Shown piece by piece: positions 28,953-42,322 of a stretch of 64,000 nucleotides of DNA. The stretch comes from Gadus chalcogrammus (Eukaryota; Chordata; Actinopteri; Gadiformes; Gadidae). Numbering within the stretch: the stretch's first letter is position 1; every line of letters starts with the position of its first letter. The stretch covers positions 11,919,992-11,983,991 of the forward strand of contig NC_079424.1 in NCBI RefSeq assembly GCF_026213295.1, in the 5' to 3' direction. A program made the translations under genes and the position numbers. The notes below the pieces were generated by a model. The model saw nothing but the letters and a program-made list of their open reading frames with translations, was not told the DNA's origin and made no database searches.

Positions 28953-29429
28953 TCTCAGTGTAAATATATTATGGCATCTGTGGGGCTTCTGCTTCCCAGT
29001 GCCGTTGGAACACATTTTGTGAAGCAGAGACCACATTCTCCACTTTGTCCGCAGACTCCATGGGAATATCAGCCCTGCTTGGCCACAAGGGGGAGGGCTA
29101 TAGGGCTTGAGTTGCGGGTGAGATTGATGCTTTAAAGTTGTTTAATGAGATTAGCTGCATTGTTTCAATGGTCTTGGATCTGGCCTGGCTGGTATGATCC
29201 TGCGCACCCAAGCCAAATCGTGCTAGTTATCATGCTAGAACTAAATATATTCTAAGAGGGTGATTTTCATATTCAAATGAGCCTTGCATCATGCAAATGT
29301 GGACCTCAGCAACAGGTTTTTTTTGTTTCAGGCAAATAAAAGTAGGAGGAAAGTTATATAATAGCCATGACTTACTTTAGGTTAATACAGTTAAAACTAC
29401 ATTTTTGAATTGTTAGTTAGATTTAATGA

Positions 29430-29580
29430 GTAGATGGTTGCCTCTAAGCTTCCTTTTTCAAAAATTGCTTAGTCTGATCCTATATTCTCATCCATCGGCC
29501 AAAATAATACTCAATGCTTCTATAGAAAAACACATTTGAGCAAACTTTGGAATAGTAGGTTTTTGTCTCCTGTTCCACTG
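29430..29580 (+). repeat. Diverged direct repeat, copy 1
   Basis: It begins GTAGATGGTTGCC and contains CTCATCCATCGGCCAAAA, AAAACACATTTGAG and GTCTCCTGTTCCA. All recur in the same order about 1.06 kb downstream. Divergence is substantial between the anchors. Confidence 0.75.
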
Positions 29581-29812
29581 CAGTTATGAGCTCTCAACAT
29601 AACCATTTATCTCTTACACTTTCTCTTTCTGGCATTAGACAGATAAAAAATAATCCCTCTATCATATCCTCCCTCGCTCATTCTCCCTCTCCCTCTCTTT
29701 GTCCTCCCTCTCTGGTCAGGTAGAGAAATAATCCCCGTATCCATACCATTAGTCACACAGGATTAGTCCCCTGGCAGAGAGAAGAGGAGATGAAGGTGAG
29801 AAGAGAGAGAGC

Positions 29813-29850
<38 letters not shown>

Positions 29851-30258
29851 ATGAACGAGAACGAGATGAACGAGACTGAGACAAGACAGTGTTTCGCAAA
29901 CAAATGTATCGCAAATTTGAACCAAATGTTCAGAAAATTGGACAAAAAAATGCTATGTATGCCCGTTTCCATCAACTACTGTTATGTGATATTTGCAAAT
30001 GGTTCACTGATAAAAGCAATTGGTGGCGATAATTCTCCAGTCAAAAACTTCATATGACAGCTATGTGCTCTTGGAAGAGTCCAGGGCAGCCCTGTGTACA
30101 TATGAGCAGAAGCTTGACTGACATTTAACTCACAGATTTCTGTAATCATCTTGTATTCACATGTATTCGCTCGATCTGTTTTCATTGCACCAAGTCACAT
30201 ATTTAAAGTTTTGTCAAATGAAAAAGGTGCATTAAACACGTAGATTGAATTGCACCTA

Positions 30259-30407
<149 letters not shown>

Positions 30408-30494
30408 ATGTAACTAGGTGTATGCACATGTTTTGAACTCATGAGATAAGGTGCACATAGTATCTACTTGGATTTAAAATATTGCTTTCCATAA

Positions 30495-30655
30495 GTAGAT
30501 GGTTGCTAATAAGCCTACCTATCAAGTTTTGGTTAGCCTGATGCTGAGTTCTCATTCATCGGCCAAAACATTACACAAGGCTGTTGTTAAAAAACACATT
30601 TGAGTGCCACAACATTCGGAAACCTCAGAACAAAAAGTTTTGGTCTCCTGTTCCA
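30495..30655 (+). repeat. Diverged direct repeat, copy 2
   Basis: It shares GTAGATGGTTGC, CTCATTCATCGGCCAAAA, AAAACACATTTGAG and GGTCTCCTGTTCCA in order with 29430-29580. The intervening bases differ and small indels are present. Confidence 0.75.
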
Positions 30656-31166
30656 ATAAAAAAAGACACATCCTCAAAATCCATGACTGCCCTTATGAGG
30701 TTAGCAGTGCCAGCGATTATCTGTTTGTTAGCTTGAGTGCTTTTCAGATCTTATATTGTTGGACGGTTGGAATGTCCTACAGTGAACCTGCTGATGAATT
30801 GCAGGGCTAGGGGTTAGTCGCTAATCAGTGAGGATAGAGATCTCTCCACATAGTCTCACCACCCCGCAAACTCTTCCAGAAGCACATTTGAAAGTCGTGA
30901 CTCATTTATCTGTGTATAATCTAATTAAACACAGCCTGCAGCATGGGAAGAAAACAGCAATCTGCTATTATCTGACTTAACCACTTGCTCAGTCGTTTTT
31001 ATATAATTTCTTGGATATTTTACATTACACAGTCCACTTTCAGCTTTTTCTGTTTAAAGAGTTCATAAATGTTGTTTATGTGACTTGTGTTTTTTGTTGC
31101 ATAATCCCTGTATTCCATTACACAACAGTTGTAGCTTGAACTCTCTCTTTCCTCATATTCAATAGT

Positions 31167-31492
31167 GGTAACACTTTACAATAAGGGTACATTAATTACC
31201 CATTAATTAACATTAGTTAATGTAGTAATAAATAATCATTAACAAACAGTTTAAAAACAGTTAACTCATGCCTAGGCATAATCGACTAATGATGTTGATG
31301 TTACCTAAGGAAATGCTGTTAATTTTAGATCTTAGGTTGTACATTATTTAATTTAGAGTTCAATAATGCTCACTGAGATATGCTAAACCTAACTCCATTA
31401 AAGTATGCTAATGCTACATAATAATGATTATTTCTGAATTAGATAATGTTTACTAAGGCTTAATAACATTACCCATATTGTAATGCGTTAAC
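31167..31492. mobile_element. MITE-like element with imperfect terminal inverted repeats
   Basis: The left end GGTAACACTTTACAATAAGG pairs imperfectly with the right end, which reads GTTAACGCATTACAATATGG on the minus strand. The interior is AT-rich with many TTAACATTAGTTAATG-type words. This matches the common fish repeat that opens with GGTAACACTTTACAATAAGG. No clear target-site duplication was found. Confidence 0.6.
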
Positions 31493-32529
31493 AAATGTCT
31501 CTGGATAAGGTCAACTTAGCAGGGGTCTGCTGTTACATAGCGTTATACATCCTGGTTTGTCAATGCTCTGCGACAAATGTTCTTTCAGGTCCCTGAAAGA
31601 TTCCCTACCTCCAACTGAAATCAGTCTATACGATCTTATTTCCTCTCCATCTTCACAGAATATTAATATCAAGGTTTCTTTCAATAGTGCTTCATAATAG
31701 AAAGATATTATTCTTTAAAATGTATGCCCATCAATTTTTGCCTAACTTTGTGAGATACATTATCATAATTCGTAAAGTTCCGTGAATATTAGAACAATAA
31801 AAAACTGATGTACTATGATTGTTTGATGGATGGAGGTGCCTCGGTCAACTGTCCAATCCAATCCATTGGATAACGCACTAGAATGACGTGTGCCCCCCCT
31901 GTTGGTTCAATGAAATACTGCAGTTCAATTAAAGCGATAGAAGACAGGCATACACATTGAAAGGCAGACACAGCTGCAATGAAACTACTGATTATAAATG
32001 GGTTCATTGCTCTCTGAAGCAAATAGGCAATTGCCCATTACTGCTCGCTGAAAGACATTTGCCTCATTTAACCGAATGACCCCACAACAAGCATTCGTCA
32101 CTATTACAGAACATTATCACATCCCAAGCAATGCACTTGTGTTATGTACTGCCATTTGTGTTGCTTGGTCCGCATACTCAGTCAACGCATTGTTCCACAT
32201 ATATTCAGTTGTCATTAAATAACGGGAGTCATTCCAGCAATGCCAGCAATCTGAGAACATTACCATGTGGTAATGTGTGCCAATTAGAAGACAGGAAGTG
32301 TTGACAGTACTTTGCTAAACAACTAGCGTCAGAGGAAATGTATTATTTATGTAAGAAGCCATATTAACTCCCTCCCAGGCTATTTGCGATTGCCTGGGAG
32401 TTTGTATGAATAGGAAATTGAGGCTTGGTGTAACAGATGTGGTAAGAGGTTGTTAGTACAAGACAGCACAAAGGAGGGAAAAACAAGGAACAGACATACA
32501 GTTGCAAAACACCAGTGTAAAATGTCCAG

Positions 32530-33225
32530 CTGTTATGAATAGGGGTGCACGACGTAACTGGTACGCAAGTACGCATGTGCGCCCATAATCAGGGATGCGT
32601 TACGTCTCTTAAGAGGCGGCTGCATGCTTCAGCGTTGGTGTTACGTAGTTGCGCAAAATTTACTCAAAGCAATTCATGCTCCCTTTTAGGTTGCGCGTGT
32701 TGCGCGTGTTGTCAAGCAACTTACCGCCAGAACAGTAGGTGGAGTAATATGTGGAGGAAAGTTTTTCGTTGAAGACGACCTCGAGAATGACGTCTTTGTC
32801 TGTGGGAGTCGTTGGTTTGTTTATGTGCCAGATCGTGTTCTCCCCATACACAGTGAATGATGGCAACAGACAGAGGAACAGGGGTGATGAAGTTGTTGAT
32901 CATTGGGGTTGTATAAATGTGCATATCTCTCTACATTTTAAAACGACATAATGTGTTGGCAGCAAAGTTAACTTCACTTCAGGTTAATGCTTTTGTATAT
33001 GAGCCTGCCGGGTGATACTCCAGACAGGAAGTAGTAACCAGACCAGCAAACCAATCACAGCCTTGCAGGCTGGGCGGCTCGCGTAAAAGCTTACGTAAAA
33101 AATGACGCAAGTCTAGAAAAATCGCCCGACGCACGCAAGACGTGAGAAGTCGCGCAAGGGGGGCGCAAGGGCGCGCAAGGGCCTCTTGCGCTTGCGCTTA
33201 CGCTTACGTAACCGAGCATAAACCA
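32530..33225. mobile_element. Possible non-autonomous PIF/Harbinger-like element
   Basis: The right end (about 33185-33230) reads GGCTGGTTTATGCTCGGTTACGTAAGCG on the minus strand, like termini of fish Harbinger-type elements. The left end (about 32545-32605) is rich in related words (ACGTAACTGGTACGCAAGTACGC). The terminal regions are CpG-dense against an AT-rich background and contain GCGCAAGGG sub-repeats near 33150-33185. Inverted-repeat pairing is weak by eye, so limits and class are tentative. Confidence 0.4.
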
Positions 33226-33864
33226 GCCTTAAAGGCTTCAGTTGTGTCACTACGACACTTTTGCGTAACTAAAGGGAGAACGAAAAAAAAAGAAAAAACA
33301 AAATACATTGAGCAGATACTTTGGTGTTCGCCGCCAGCAAAGAAAAGGGCTGTGCACCGCAGGCACACTGGAGAACTGCGCAGAATCAGCTGATTGCAAC
33401 GCTCCTTACTGTGAGATATTCAAACGCTCCGTGGTCAAGCTGCTGCAGTTTTATAAAAAAAAGGTGGCGCAAAAACACTGCTGTGCTTAAGAAGTTGTGT
33501 ATTATAAATGGAATCTCCTTTGTGAAACTAGATAAGTTTCATAAGATCAGATGTTATCTATGTGGGGTGTGGGGTGCGTACCATCACCATCTCCCGATAC
33601 TCACCTGAGTAACTCACTAAAAAAGTTATGTGCAACCCCATATAGATAATGTTGTCTGTTGCAAGTTGCAGAATTCGCCGGTGGTTTCCATGTGGATGCT
33701 ATCAATCTGGCCCTCCACCAAATCCTCCCAGCCCCTACACCACCTGGACTCAGGCAGTCCACATATGAAGGATAGCTCTGCACTCAATGACCCCGTCAGG
33801 CCCAAAGCTGCTCCAGCGGCCTAACCCATCTGGCTGTGTCCACACCTGCCAGAGCGAGATGGGG

Positions 33865-33866
<2 letters not shown>

Positions 33867-33955
<89 letters not shown>
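33867..33955. repeat. (GA)n microsatellite
   Basis: A pure GA array. The Arg-Glu and Leu-Ser frames across it are artefacts. Confidence 0.97.
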
Positions 33956-33956
<1 letters not shown>

Positions 33957-34339
33957 ACAGGTGCCTCCGCAGCTGTGTGTTACTCCCATACCCGACACCT
34001 CCCCCACTCCTCACCCCCAGTTTTACTCTCCACTAATTTACTTACCACTTTCTGAAAGAATGCTGCCATTAAATACCTGTCATGCCAAGAGCATGGAAGT
34101 GGGTGGTGGGTCACTACCCACATAATGATGAGAGTTTTCATCATTATCCACAATTTCCCAGAATAAATATTTAGCAATTTTAAGCAAAATGTACTGCCAG
34201 TGCAACTTTGATATTTATATAATGTAAGAATGATATAAATAAATTGACTGAAAAAATCTTCATACAATCATCTCAAAATATATAAATAAACTGATGAGCA
34301 AGTGACGCTAATGCATGCAGGCCTGACTTGGATGTGTCC

Positions 34340-34415
34340 ACTTGGGACATATTGTTGACAACATCCGGGCTCAAACCCCGATACCTTTAAGCTAGGAGTC
34401 TAACACGGCTGTGTC
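34340..34415 (-). mobile_element. tRNA-like SINE head fragment, minus strand
   Basis: Read on the minus strand: TTAGACTCCTAGCTTAAAGGTATCGGGGTTTGAGCCCGGATG. GGTTTGAGCC is a B-box-like sequence in a tRNA-like context. Only the head region was recognised. Confidence 0.5.
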
Positions 34416-35931
34416 CTTCTATTGTCTCATTCGGGTTCAAGTTAACATTGCCTCTCGATACAAGCTTTCAAAGGTTTTCCCCTCAAGAACAATTCCAACA
34501 AAAGCTTGAGGAATGACAAGTAAAGTGATGATTGTAATTCTAGTGATGCAGCTCAACATGTTTATATTCATGTGTAATGGTGCGTCAGTCAGACTCTTGG
34601 CAGGGGATTGTACTTCATCAATATTGGTATACAAGCAATTCATGCATATGTGTCTTTATTGAAGTCTTATGTCAACATTATGGACAGAGGGCTGGAATCT
34701 ACAAACACCACTTCTATGTGTGTGTGTGTGTGTGTGCAAGTGTATGTGTGCGTTTATGTGTGGTGGTGTGTGTTTGCGTGTGTGCATGTGTCTGTGTGTG
34801 TGTGTGTTTGTGTGTGTGTATCGTGGTAGATCACTGGTTGGTTCACCCACTGACGTTTATTTTAGATTACATAAATGGATGCTTTGCAGTGTGGATATAT
34901 ATTTCAATGTCGCTTATTAATGGTGAGGCTTAATAGTGAAATTAGCATGTTAATGGATTTATATCACTGGAGAAAGTGCCATGCCCCTAAGAGAATTGTG
35001 TGGATCAATCGTTAGTGCATGAGAATGCTTCGCTTGTGTTGAAGGGAGATCAGAGCATGTAGAACCCTTGACAGTGATTAATGGTTTGAATATAAATGAT
35101 AGATGTGGGGTTAATGAAGGCCCACGGTGCTTGTTCCTTCAGATAGGGTCATACTGATTAAAACACTCCTGGTGTCCTGTTTTCACACAAAAGGCTATAC
35201 GTAGATCTCATAGCATACTTTTTTTGCTTTGTGCTGTTGTTCTTTATCTATATACTAGAATTAGTTATAGATTTTTGAGAACATACGATTCCCTTTTTTT
35301 CTGTTGCAATTTTCTGATTTTCTGAACGGCCACTAGATGGCACTCTGAGGCCATGGTAAAAGGCATTGATGTTATGGAAATGGAAAGGTTCAGGGTTGCC
35401 TTTTGCCAGCATTGTATGCAGTCTAAGGTCATAATTTGCAAGCAGGTAAGATCTGATGTAACATTTATTTCGTAATCAGTCATAATCATCAGCTGTACCA
35501 GGTTTGGCTGACAAAGACATCAGTATCAAAGTTGATATTCCGACCCCGACGGAAAACGTAATTCTTCAATCTTCATGGATGGAGAACTTTACAGAGAGCC
35601 ATCGTATTGTTTTGCCACGCTTTTGACGGACGGCAAACAGAGATCCCTATCAGAATCCTGTTTAGCAAGCATACTAAGCAGAACAAAACTGAAAATGTGA
35701 TGTCACAATGCAAGTGATGTATACGTGGGTGAAACCAAATGTCAAAGCAGGCAGGGAGCATCTGGAGCAGATCTATATTTCTATTAGGCTGCAGATACCA
35801 TCAGATTGGCAAGCATGTTTGTGCATATTTCAATGTGATGCGACACCTTTATCTCCGTTGACCAATGTCGGTGGATGATAGCGATGCCCCCATGGGAATG
35901 TGTGCACACCTGACAAGTGCACAACAGACAA

Positions 35932-36051
<120 letters not shown>

Positions 36052-39000
36052 CCCTACCATGTCACCATGTCATAGCACATGTCTTGGTTGGACCTGTCAA
36101 TGTTGAAATGATGTTTACAGGCTTCGGCCCAGAAGCTCTTCAATGTCCTCTAATTCTGTCTGAGCCGTGGGTCTGCCTTTATGATCTGTGAGCGCCAGTC
36201 TGGGGTGGAGGCTGCTAACACCTGGTTCCTTCCCCGTAGGGACCTCCAGACATTGGTCAGGTCTGTCCTCGGCGGTATTGACCAGCCTTCTGCTCACTGA
36301 AATACAAGCAGAGATAGTGACGATTGTGTTGTCCTGCACCACCAGAGGCCAACTTCTCTGTGAGAGAGAGAGAATGTGCTCAGCTTGTCCCAAAAAACAT
36401 ATCAGCCTGGCTAAGCCACATCGACCCAAAGAAGTGAACAAGTTGAAAGAACAAATTTCGCTCACTACTGTAGGGGTATATGTTCTATGCATGTATGCAT
36501 GTGCAAAGTGTGGCCTTATGCTCGACTGTGAATAAGTAAAATGCATATCATTTGAGTAGGTGGGTATGTATTTTCAGTGGTATGAGAAGCATTCTGTCGA
36601 CCAGTGTATTGGACTCACTGTAATCATCAACCTACCTCATTATCATACACAAACTGCCTCTATCTGCATCTATTTAGCAGCAGAATGTATCATTGTCAGT
36701 GTCAATAGGGCACAAAACAAAAAACACAATTACATAGAAACTAAGAAGGTGAAATGATTTATCAAACCTTACAGGACACCAGAAGCACATCTCCCATGAT
36801 TCATTCTCACAGCGCTTTGCAAAAATGTTGTTGTTTGGATGCACTCACCGTCCCCACCTCGGCACTTAGGCTATGACAAATGCGAGTGTCATCTTTGACT
36901 AGGAGGCAAAGCACAGAAAAAGGCCGGCCGCTTAATGCATGCTGGACGGAGAATTCCAGCACACTGCCTGTGATGAATAGATACCGCATCTCCTTTCGAG
37001 GGAAACCATTTTGTGCAAGTCGCTCTTTGTGAAGTCACTTTGAATTTGTGTGTCCTTTGCATCGGTCAGCAAAACTCTGCAAAGTTTTTCCCTGTTGTCC
37101 TTGTCCTCTCCTATCATCGGTGATCCCTCCCCAGATTATTGTCTTCCAATCCTGATTTAAATCAGTTCAAACTACTAAAAAGGGAGAATCCATTTTGCTT
37201 TTACAACCATTATCCATTCAAACAGTTTGGATTGACAAAATAAATTGGCTCATTGGCTGCATAGGATATAATAAAATATAATGTTGTTCATAAACAACAT
37301 TACAGAGGGACAGGGGAGGGAAAGGACAAGGGACAGAGGTTGAGGTGGTGGTTGGGGGGTTGGGGGCCTTGTTGTGGCCTAAATGGGCCAGCGTTAAGGG
37401 CCTGCCGGACACCTATAACACAGCTGTGATTACAAACCTCCCAGTCGCAATCCATCTCGTTCCCATCCCAATCCCAGACCAGTTGGACCTCCGTGGACAC
37501 CTCCCCTCCCCCCAGCTCCCCACAACCACTCTGTGGCCGCATGTCCGTCAGACGGCCCCACGCTCTCCGCCGGACAACAACAACAACAACATCAGGCTGC
37601 AGGAGCACAAAAGCCATCAGCAGGGGTTTGTGGGGAAATTCATCATGGCGATCGATAATGGCCAGCGCTGCCATGGGCACCGGCGTGGAGGTGGAGGAGA
37701 AGACATTTTAGCGGGGAGGTGTGTCGGGGCGGGGAGGGGTGATCTATCTATATTTAGGTAGAGGGAGCACGGCTCGGCAACGGGATCAATATGCGACCGG
37801 CAGCTAATACTTCAGAGGTGGCCCAGCGGGGACAGGAGGGCCTCAAGGTGTGGAGGTAACAGGGGAGAAAGGAAAAGATGGGATGATGACATGGCCTTGG
37901 AGTGGCGCTAGAGGGGAGGAAGGGGGTGCAACTAGTATTTGGAGCAGGTGGGTGCGCTGGAGGGTGGGGGGTGGGGGGGGGGTCAGGTGTGACACAGGAG
38001 TCGCCGGTGTGGCCACAGCGTGACAGCTTGTCGATTCAGTGAATTCATAATGAATTCTCTTTTATTCCTTCTCTCTTCTCTAACCTCTCCTCCCTTGCCT
38101 ATTGCTTGCCTGACCTCGATTCCCCCCCCCCCAGAAGCTGTCCTCTTTCCCCTCCCTTCCCGTCTCTTGCTTTTAACTACCTCATTCCCCACACCCCCTT
38201 TTCCCTGTATTGCTGAACCACTTCGCCCCCCCCCCTCCCCCCCCACAACCCCAAGGTGTTTCTTTCCTGTCAGCAGGTGTGTGTGCTTTCACCTCCTGAA
38301 CAAGCGTCAGTAAATGAAATAGCACCCCCCCCCCCCACCAGCCCCACTCCCCAATCGCCTGCACCCGCTGTCACCCGCGCCGCGACGATGTTAGGCTCGC
38401 TAACATCGTTATGCCTAATGCACCCCCCCCCACACACACACACACACACACACCCAGGACCCACACAACCTGCATCTCATGAATAATACTAGCGTGTCAG
38501 AGGCTGAGGTGTCATCAGCTGACAAATAGTGACCACTGCAGATGGCGCTTTCAAACATTGTCCGTGTGGGACGAAAACAACAAACAACAACAAACAGAAA
38601 CAACATTTCGACAACTATGCTTGTTAAGAAAAGGGTCAGAGATAAGAGTGTAAAACAGTGAGGGTAGCAGGACCTCTTATTAAGCCATGATGAACACTTT
38701 TTATACGGAATTCAAGCAATGTGGCTCTTCTGTAGTTATACACACACTGATATATGCACACACGACCCACAAATGACCCCCCCCCCCCCCCCCAACACAC
38801 ACACACACACACACACACAGAAACACACACACACACAAAAACAAATGCACACTGTAGATAAAGTGTCTGAAAACTTTGGTTGAACTCTGAACGCCTCCGC
38901 ACCTGCACTAATAAGCCTGCCCTGTGTGCTGAGGTTCACACTGGCTGTCATTCGACACGTTACACCTTCCCTAAGCAGAGGCAAGGCTTTTCTTTATTAC

Positions 39001-41022
39001 AACCCACCGTACCGCTACTTGCCTACCACCATCAGCAAACCCCCCCCTTCCACCTCCACCACCTCTTCCCCTCTCCTCTTCGTCTTGGGGCATAATCCTC
39101 CCTACTTTGCCCTTCGCTTTTCAAAGACAGCCCGCGGGGTAGAGTGACCTTTGCTGACAGAGAACAAGTTCTCTCTCTCTCGCTTGCTCTCTCGCTCTCT
39201 TTCATCTGTGCAGGATGGTACTCGGAGCGGGGGTCAAGATCAATGGGGCTCCGTGTGAATCTACATAGACTCAAGGGGTGAATCTCTGTGACCTCACAAA
39301 GAGCTAAATGAACAACACTCCCAGTCACAACCTGACAGCTTTTTAAATTGGACTTTAACGCAGAGGAGATTCTGCCGCACCATGGAATTAACTTTGAAAC
39401 GGGGTTATTCTGTGAAGCATATATGGTCGATATGAGGGCAGCAGACTAGTTGAAAGACTCTGTGAGCGCATTGTTCTTTGCCCTTAATCTAGGAGGTGCG
39501 TAATACCTAGTGAGGCGCAGGGTTCACTGGGAGCACAGGGGTCACGAACACAGGTGCAGAGCTGGGATGAGAATGCAGAGATATGCAGGGGCAGCCAGCA
39601 CAGAGACCGACAAATGGTGGATAGAGAGGAGCTTTGAAATAATAAGTAACTGTTGTTTCTGTTTTGAAAAGGATAACTCATTGATTACCTCTGACCGGCT
39701 ATACTTCAGGACTGGAGTCAGGGCAGCTTTATCACATCCCAGCTCCTACAAACCAATCAGTAAAAATACCGCAGTTGATTCAACATGTCTGATTGACATA
39801 TTTTATTGATATATTGAAAAACAAATTGAGCTATGTTTGAAGAAATCCTATTACAAAATATGATCATTTACATAATCCAGTATAACACAGACAGTTCAAA
39901 TTAAGTCAAGCCTGGCCGAAGGTGACCATAGTCACACACAAACAAGTTTCCTGTTTGCATCGCGACACAAGGAGAACGCAACCCTGGTTGCGCTCGGCTC
40001 TGGGTTAAGAAACAGCCTCAGTACCAACAGAAAGGAAAGAGAGAGAGAGAGACCGAGAGCAGGAGATAGATTATTAGCTGAGCGAGCAGCTCTCCTCCCA
40101 TTTCTAATACAGATCAAGGACAGCGGTGGGAGCCAGAACACACAGCTGCGGCCCACGTCCACCGCCGTCCCTCAGAGACACACCTCCAGAAGATGGATGA
40201 CGGGGCGGCGGGGCTTCAAACCGGCTATAGTCTGGCCCAGACCTCATCACTGTGGTCTGGGCAGAGTGAAGAGGTTGTTGGCCCCCACCCCTTCCCTAAT
40301 AGGAACCGCTGCAGAGGGCTGACAGCAGTCCATAAATAACCTGGCGAGTCTCTGGTGCTCACCTGGCCGTGTCACCTCCCCACCTTCAGTCCAGACGTCA
40401 CCTCCTTTCCCCATCACGTCCACACTCCATAGGCTGGACCAGGGAGGGCAAGGGAAAGTGATCCTGATGATACACAGTGTGTGTGTGTATTCTACTGTTA
40501 TCAGTCACAAACTAGGTTACTTTTCATTATTACTAGGCAATAATTCAATATTTAAGAAGTACTTTTTTTTCGTCAATACAAAATATTGTAAAATGTTATG
40601 TAGCCTATTATATTACTTAGAACTAATATAATGCCTAAATAGTGTATAAAGGATACTACCATGTTTACCTACATATTCTGTGATAACTGTGATAATTATT
40701 GCATGTGCCCATATCTGATTTCATATCGTATACCACCGGGCAAAGTTGTGGAGTTCAGTAATGTAACAGCCTTATAGGGAAAAAGCTTGTCTATGTCTAT
40801 GTTGGAGGTTAAACTTACTTAACCAATGTTGTACTCCTAAATAATTTTAAAGAGTGGGTTAGTGTTAAACATAATTTAAGGCAACATTTATCATCATAAA
40901 CGATGAGGCGCATTTAAAATAGCTGTTGTGTGCATTTGATATTCAATGTTGAATAATGGGTTAATAACACATTATCACTATTATAACGATACTATTGTAA
41001 ACATATCTAAAATATGATATAT

Positions 41023-41058
41023 TTTCTTAAGCGAGCAGCGTTTCTTAAGCGAGCAGCG
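41023..41058. repeat. 18-bp tandem duplication
   Basis: TTTCTTAAGCGAGCAGCG occurs twice back to back (41023-41040 and 41041-41058) with no mismatch, just left of the DIRS-like remnant. Confidence 0.9.
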
Positions 41059-41089
41059 TCCATCCCTTCACCCCCCGTCCCTCTCAGCA

Positions 41090-41410
41090 AAGGCCTGCCT
41101 GTATTGTAGGCGTAGCCGTCTAGGCTTCGCCTTATGGGCTTGTCCCTTGCGCGCGCTCGCTGAAAATTCAAACTATGCACCTATCAGCGTGGGCACCGCC
41201 CACATTTCCCATGGTATCGTGTCTTTATAAGGCGGTGTATACCGTCGCTCATCCTCCACGCTTTTCTTTCAGCATTTGGAGGGTACAGCAGGTGGGAAAC
41301 TAGACGGCTACGCCTACAATCATAGAACTAGAGTTATAATAACATAACTATCGTTCTATTTCATGTACGCCGTCTAGGCTTCGCCTTATGGGCTAAGGTG
41401 AAGCTGCGAG
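41090..41410. mobile_element. DIRS-like terminal repeat / retroelement remnant
   Basis: A 21-bp sequence (ATTGTAGGCGTAGCCGTCTAG, 41103-41123) recurs as its exact reverse complement at 41300-41320. A 26-bp sequence spanning GCCGTCTAGGCTTCGCCTTA occurs as an exact direct repeat at 41115-41140 and 41369-41394. Between the arms lie a TATA-like TTTATAAGG (about 41223-41231) and a GC-rich stretch. A dyad-like segment (AGAACTAGAGTTATAATAAC...ATAACTATCGTTCT) lies between the second arm and the second direct repeat. Combined inverted and direct repeats recall the split terminal and internal complementary repeats of DIRS1-type retrotransposons. No recombinase or reverse transcriptase frame is present. 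Confidence 0.5.
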
Positions 41411-42144
41411 CGGAGCCCGATCAATGTACTCCTGCTGGACCCCAGTCAAAACGAGAGCACATTAAGACACATTAAGACTCAAAAAGCCAAGGAAGTGTAA
41501 AACACAACAGCTTAAACAGAAATGCAATAAATGCAAATAGACTTATACAATACATGGATTGTGTTAACAATCTTCCCTTACTTCAATCACATTAACATCA
41601 ATCAAACAAACATACATTTTAGTGCGATTTTCCTATTTGGACATCAATTAGTTGTTTTAGTTTTTATCATGCACAACAATTGTTTGTTGTCATAACTGTA
41701 ATATATAAAATATTTGTCTTCTTATTTGACTTTAAATTATGTAATGAATATATTTTAAGAACTCAATGTTTGTTGCATTATTTTTTTGTACATTGAATGA
41801 AGACACTGACTTCCCCACTGAAAATCTGACATGTAAGGTATTAAACACAATGTAATTTTGGACATGCAGTGAAAGAACAATGCAACATTGTTCCTATCCC
41901 CCATGGAAACCATGCTAAAATGATGGACGTCCTGTCAATCACCAACTCAGAAGAGCAACAATTGTCTGTTATATTTCAATTGCTTAAACTATTTAGCCAA
42001 TACTTCTAAAGACTTTTGCCATCAGTGTTTCATTTGTGGTGATGACGGTGTTATTTAGCCCTTTTCAGATAAACCATGTTTTTCTATGTCAGATAAACCA
42101 TATTTTTTCTACTGACTTTGATAGATATATATAGGGATCGAAAT

Positions 42145-42322
42145 TCATATCAAACATGCGTTCATTACCATGGTGACGATGACCCCACAACTACTGCTGT
42201 CCTGTTGAAGAGGATGGGGCATGGTGGCTCCTCTCCACTTTATACTCCCCCAGTCATTCTTTGCGTGGCAGATCTTTCTCATCTTCAGGAATTCACTTTG
42301 GAAAACACATGGAGGTATCAAA
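42145..42322 (-). CDS. C48 gene, catalytic Gln-Cys exon
   Basis: Acceptor TTGCATGTAG; the first base completes the split glycine codon. It contains KNDWGSIKWRGATMPHPLQQ followed by DSSSCGVIVTM, holding the oxyanion-hole Gln and the nucleophile Cys. ATG|GTAATG at 42169/42168 could be a donor; otherwise seven more codons precede TGA at 42145. A later exon could not be identified with confidence. Confidence 0.8.

Noticed and set aside
36115..36546. 143-codon minus-strand and 115-codon plus-strand overlapping frames
   Set aside because: Two opposing frames of similar length without motif support; chance open frames are more likely.
37345..37761. 138-codon plus-strand frame
   Set aside because: Low-complexity Pro/Asn tracts in GC-rich simple sequence and no splice signals or domain.
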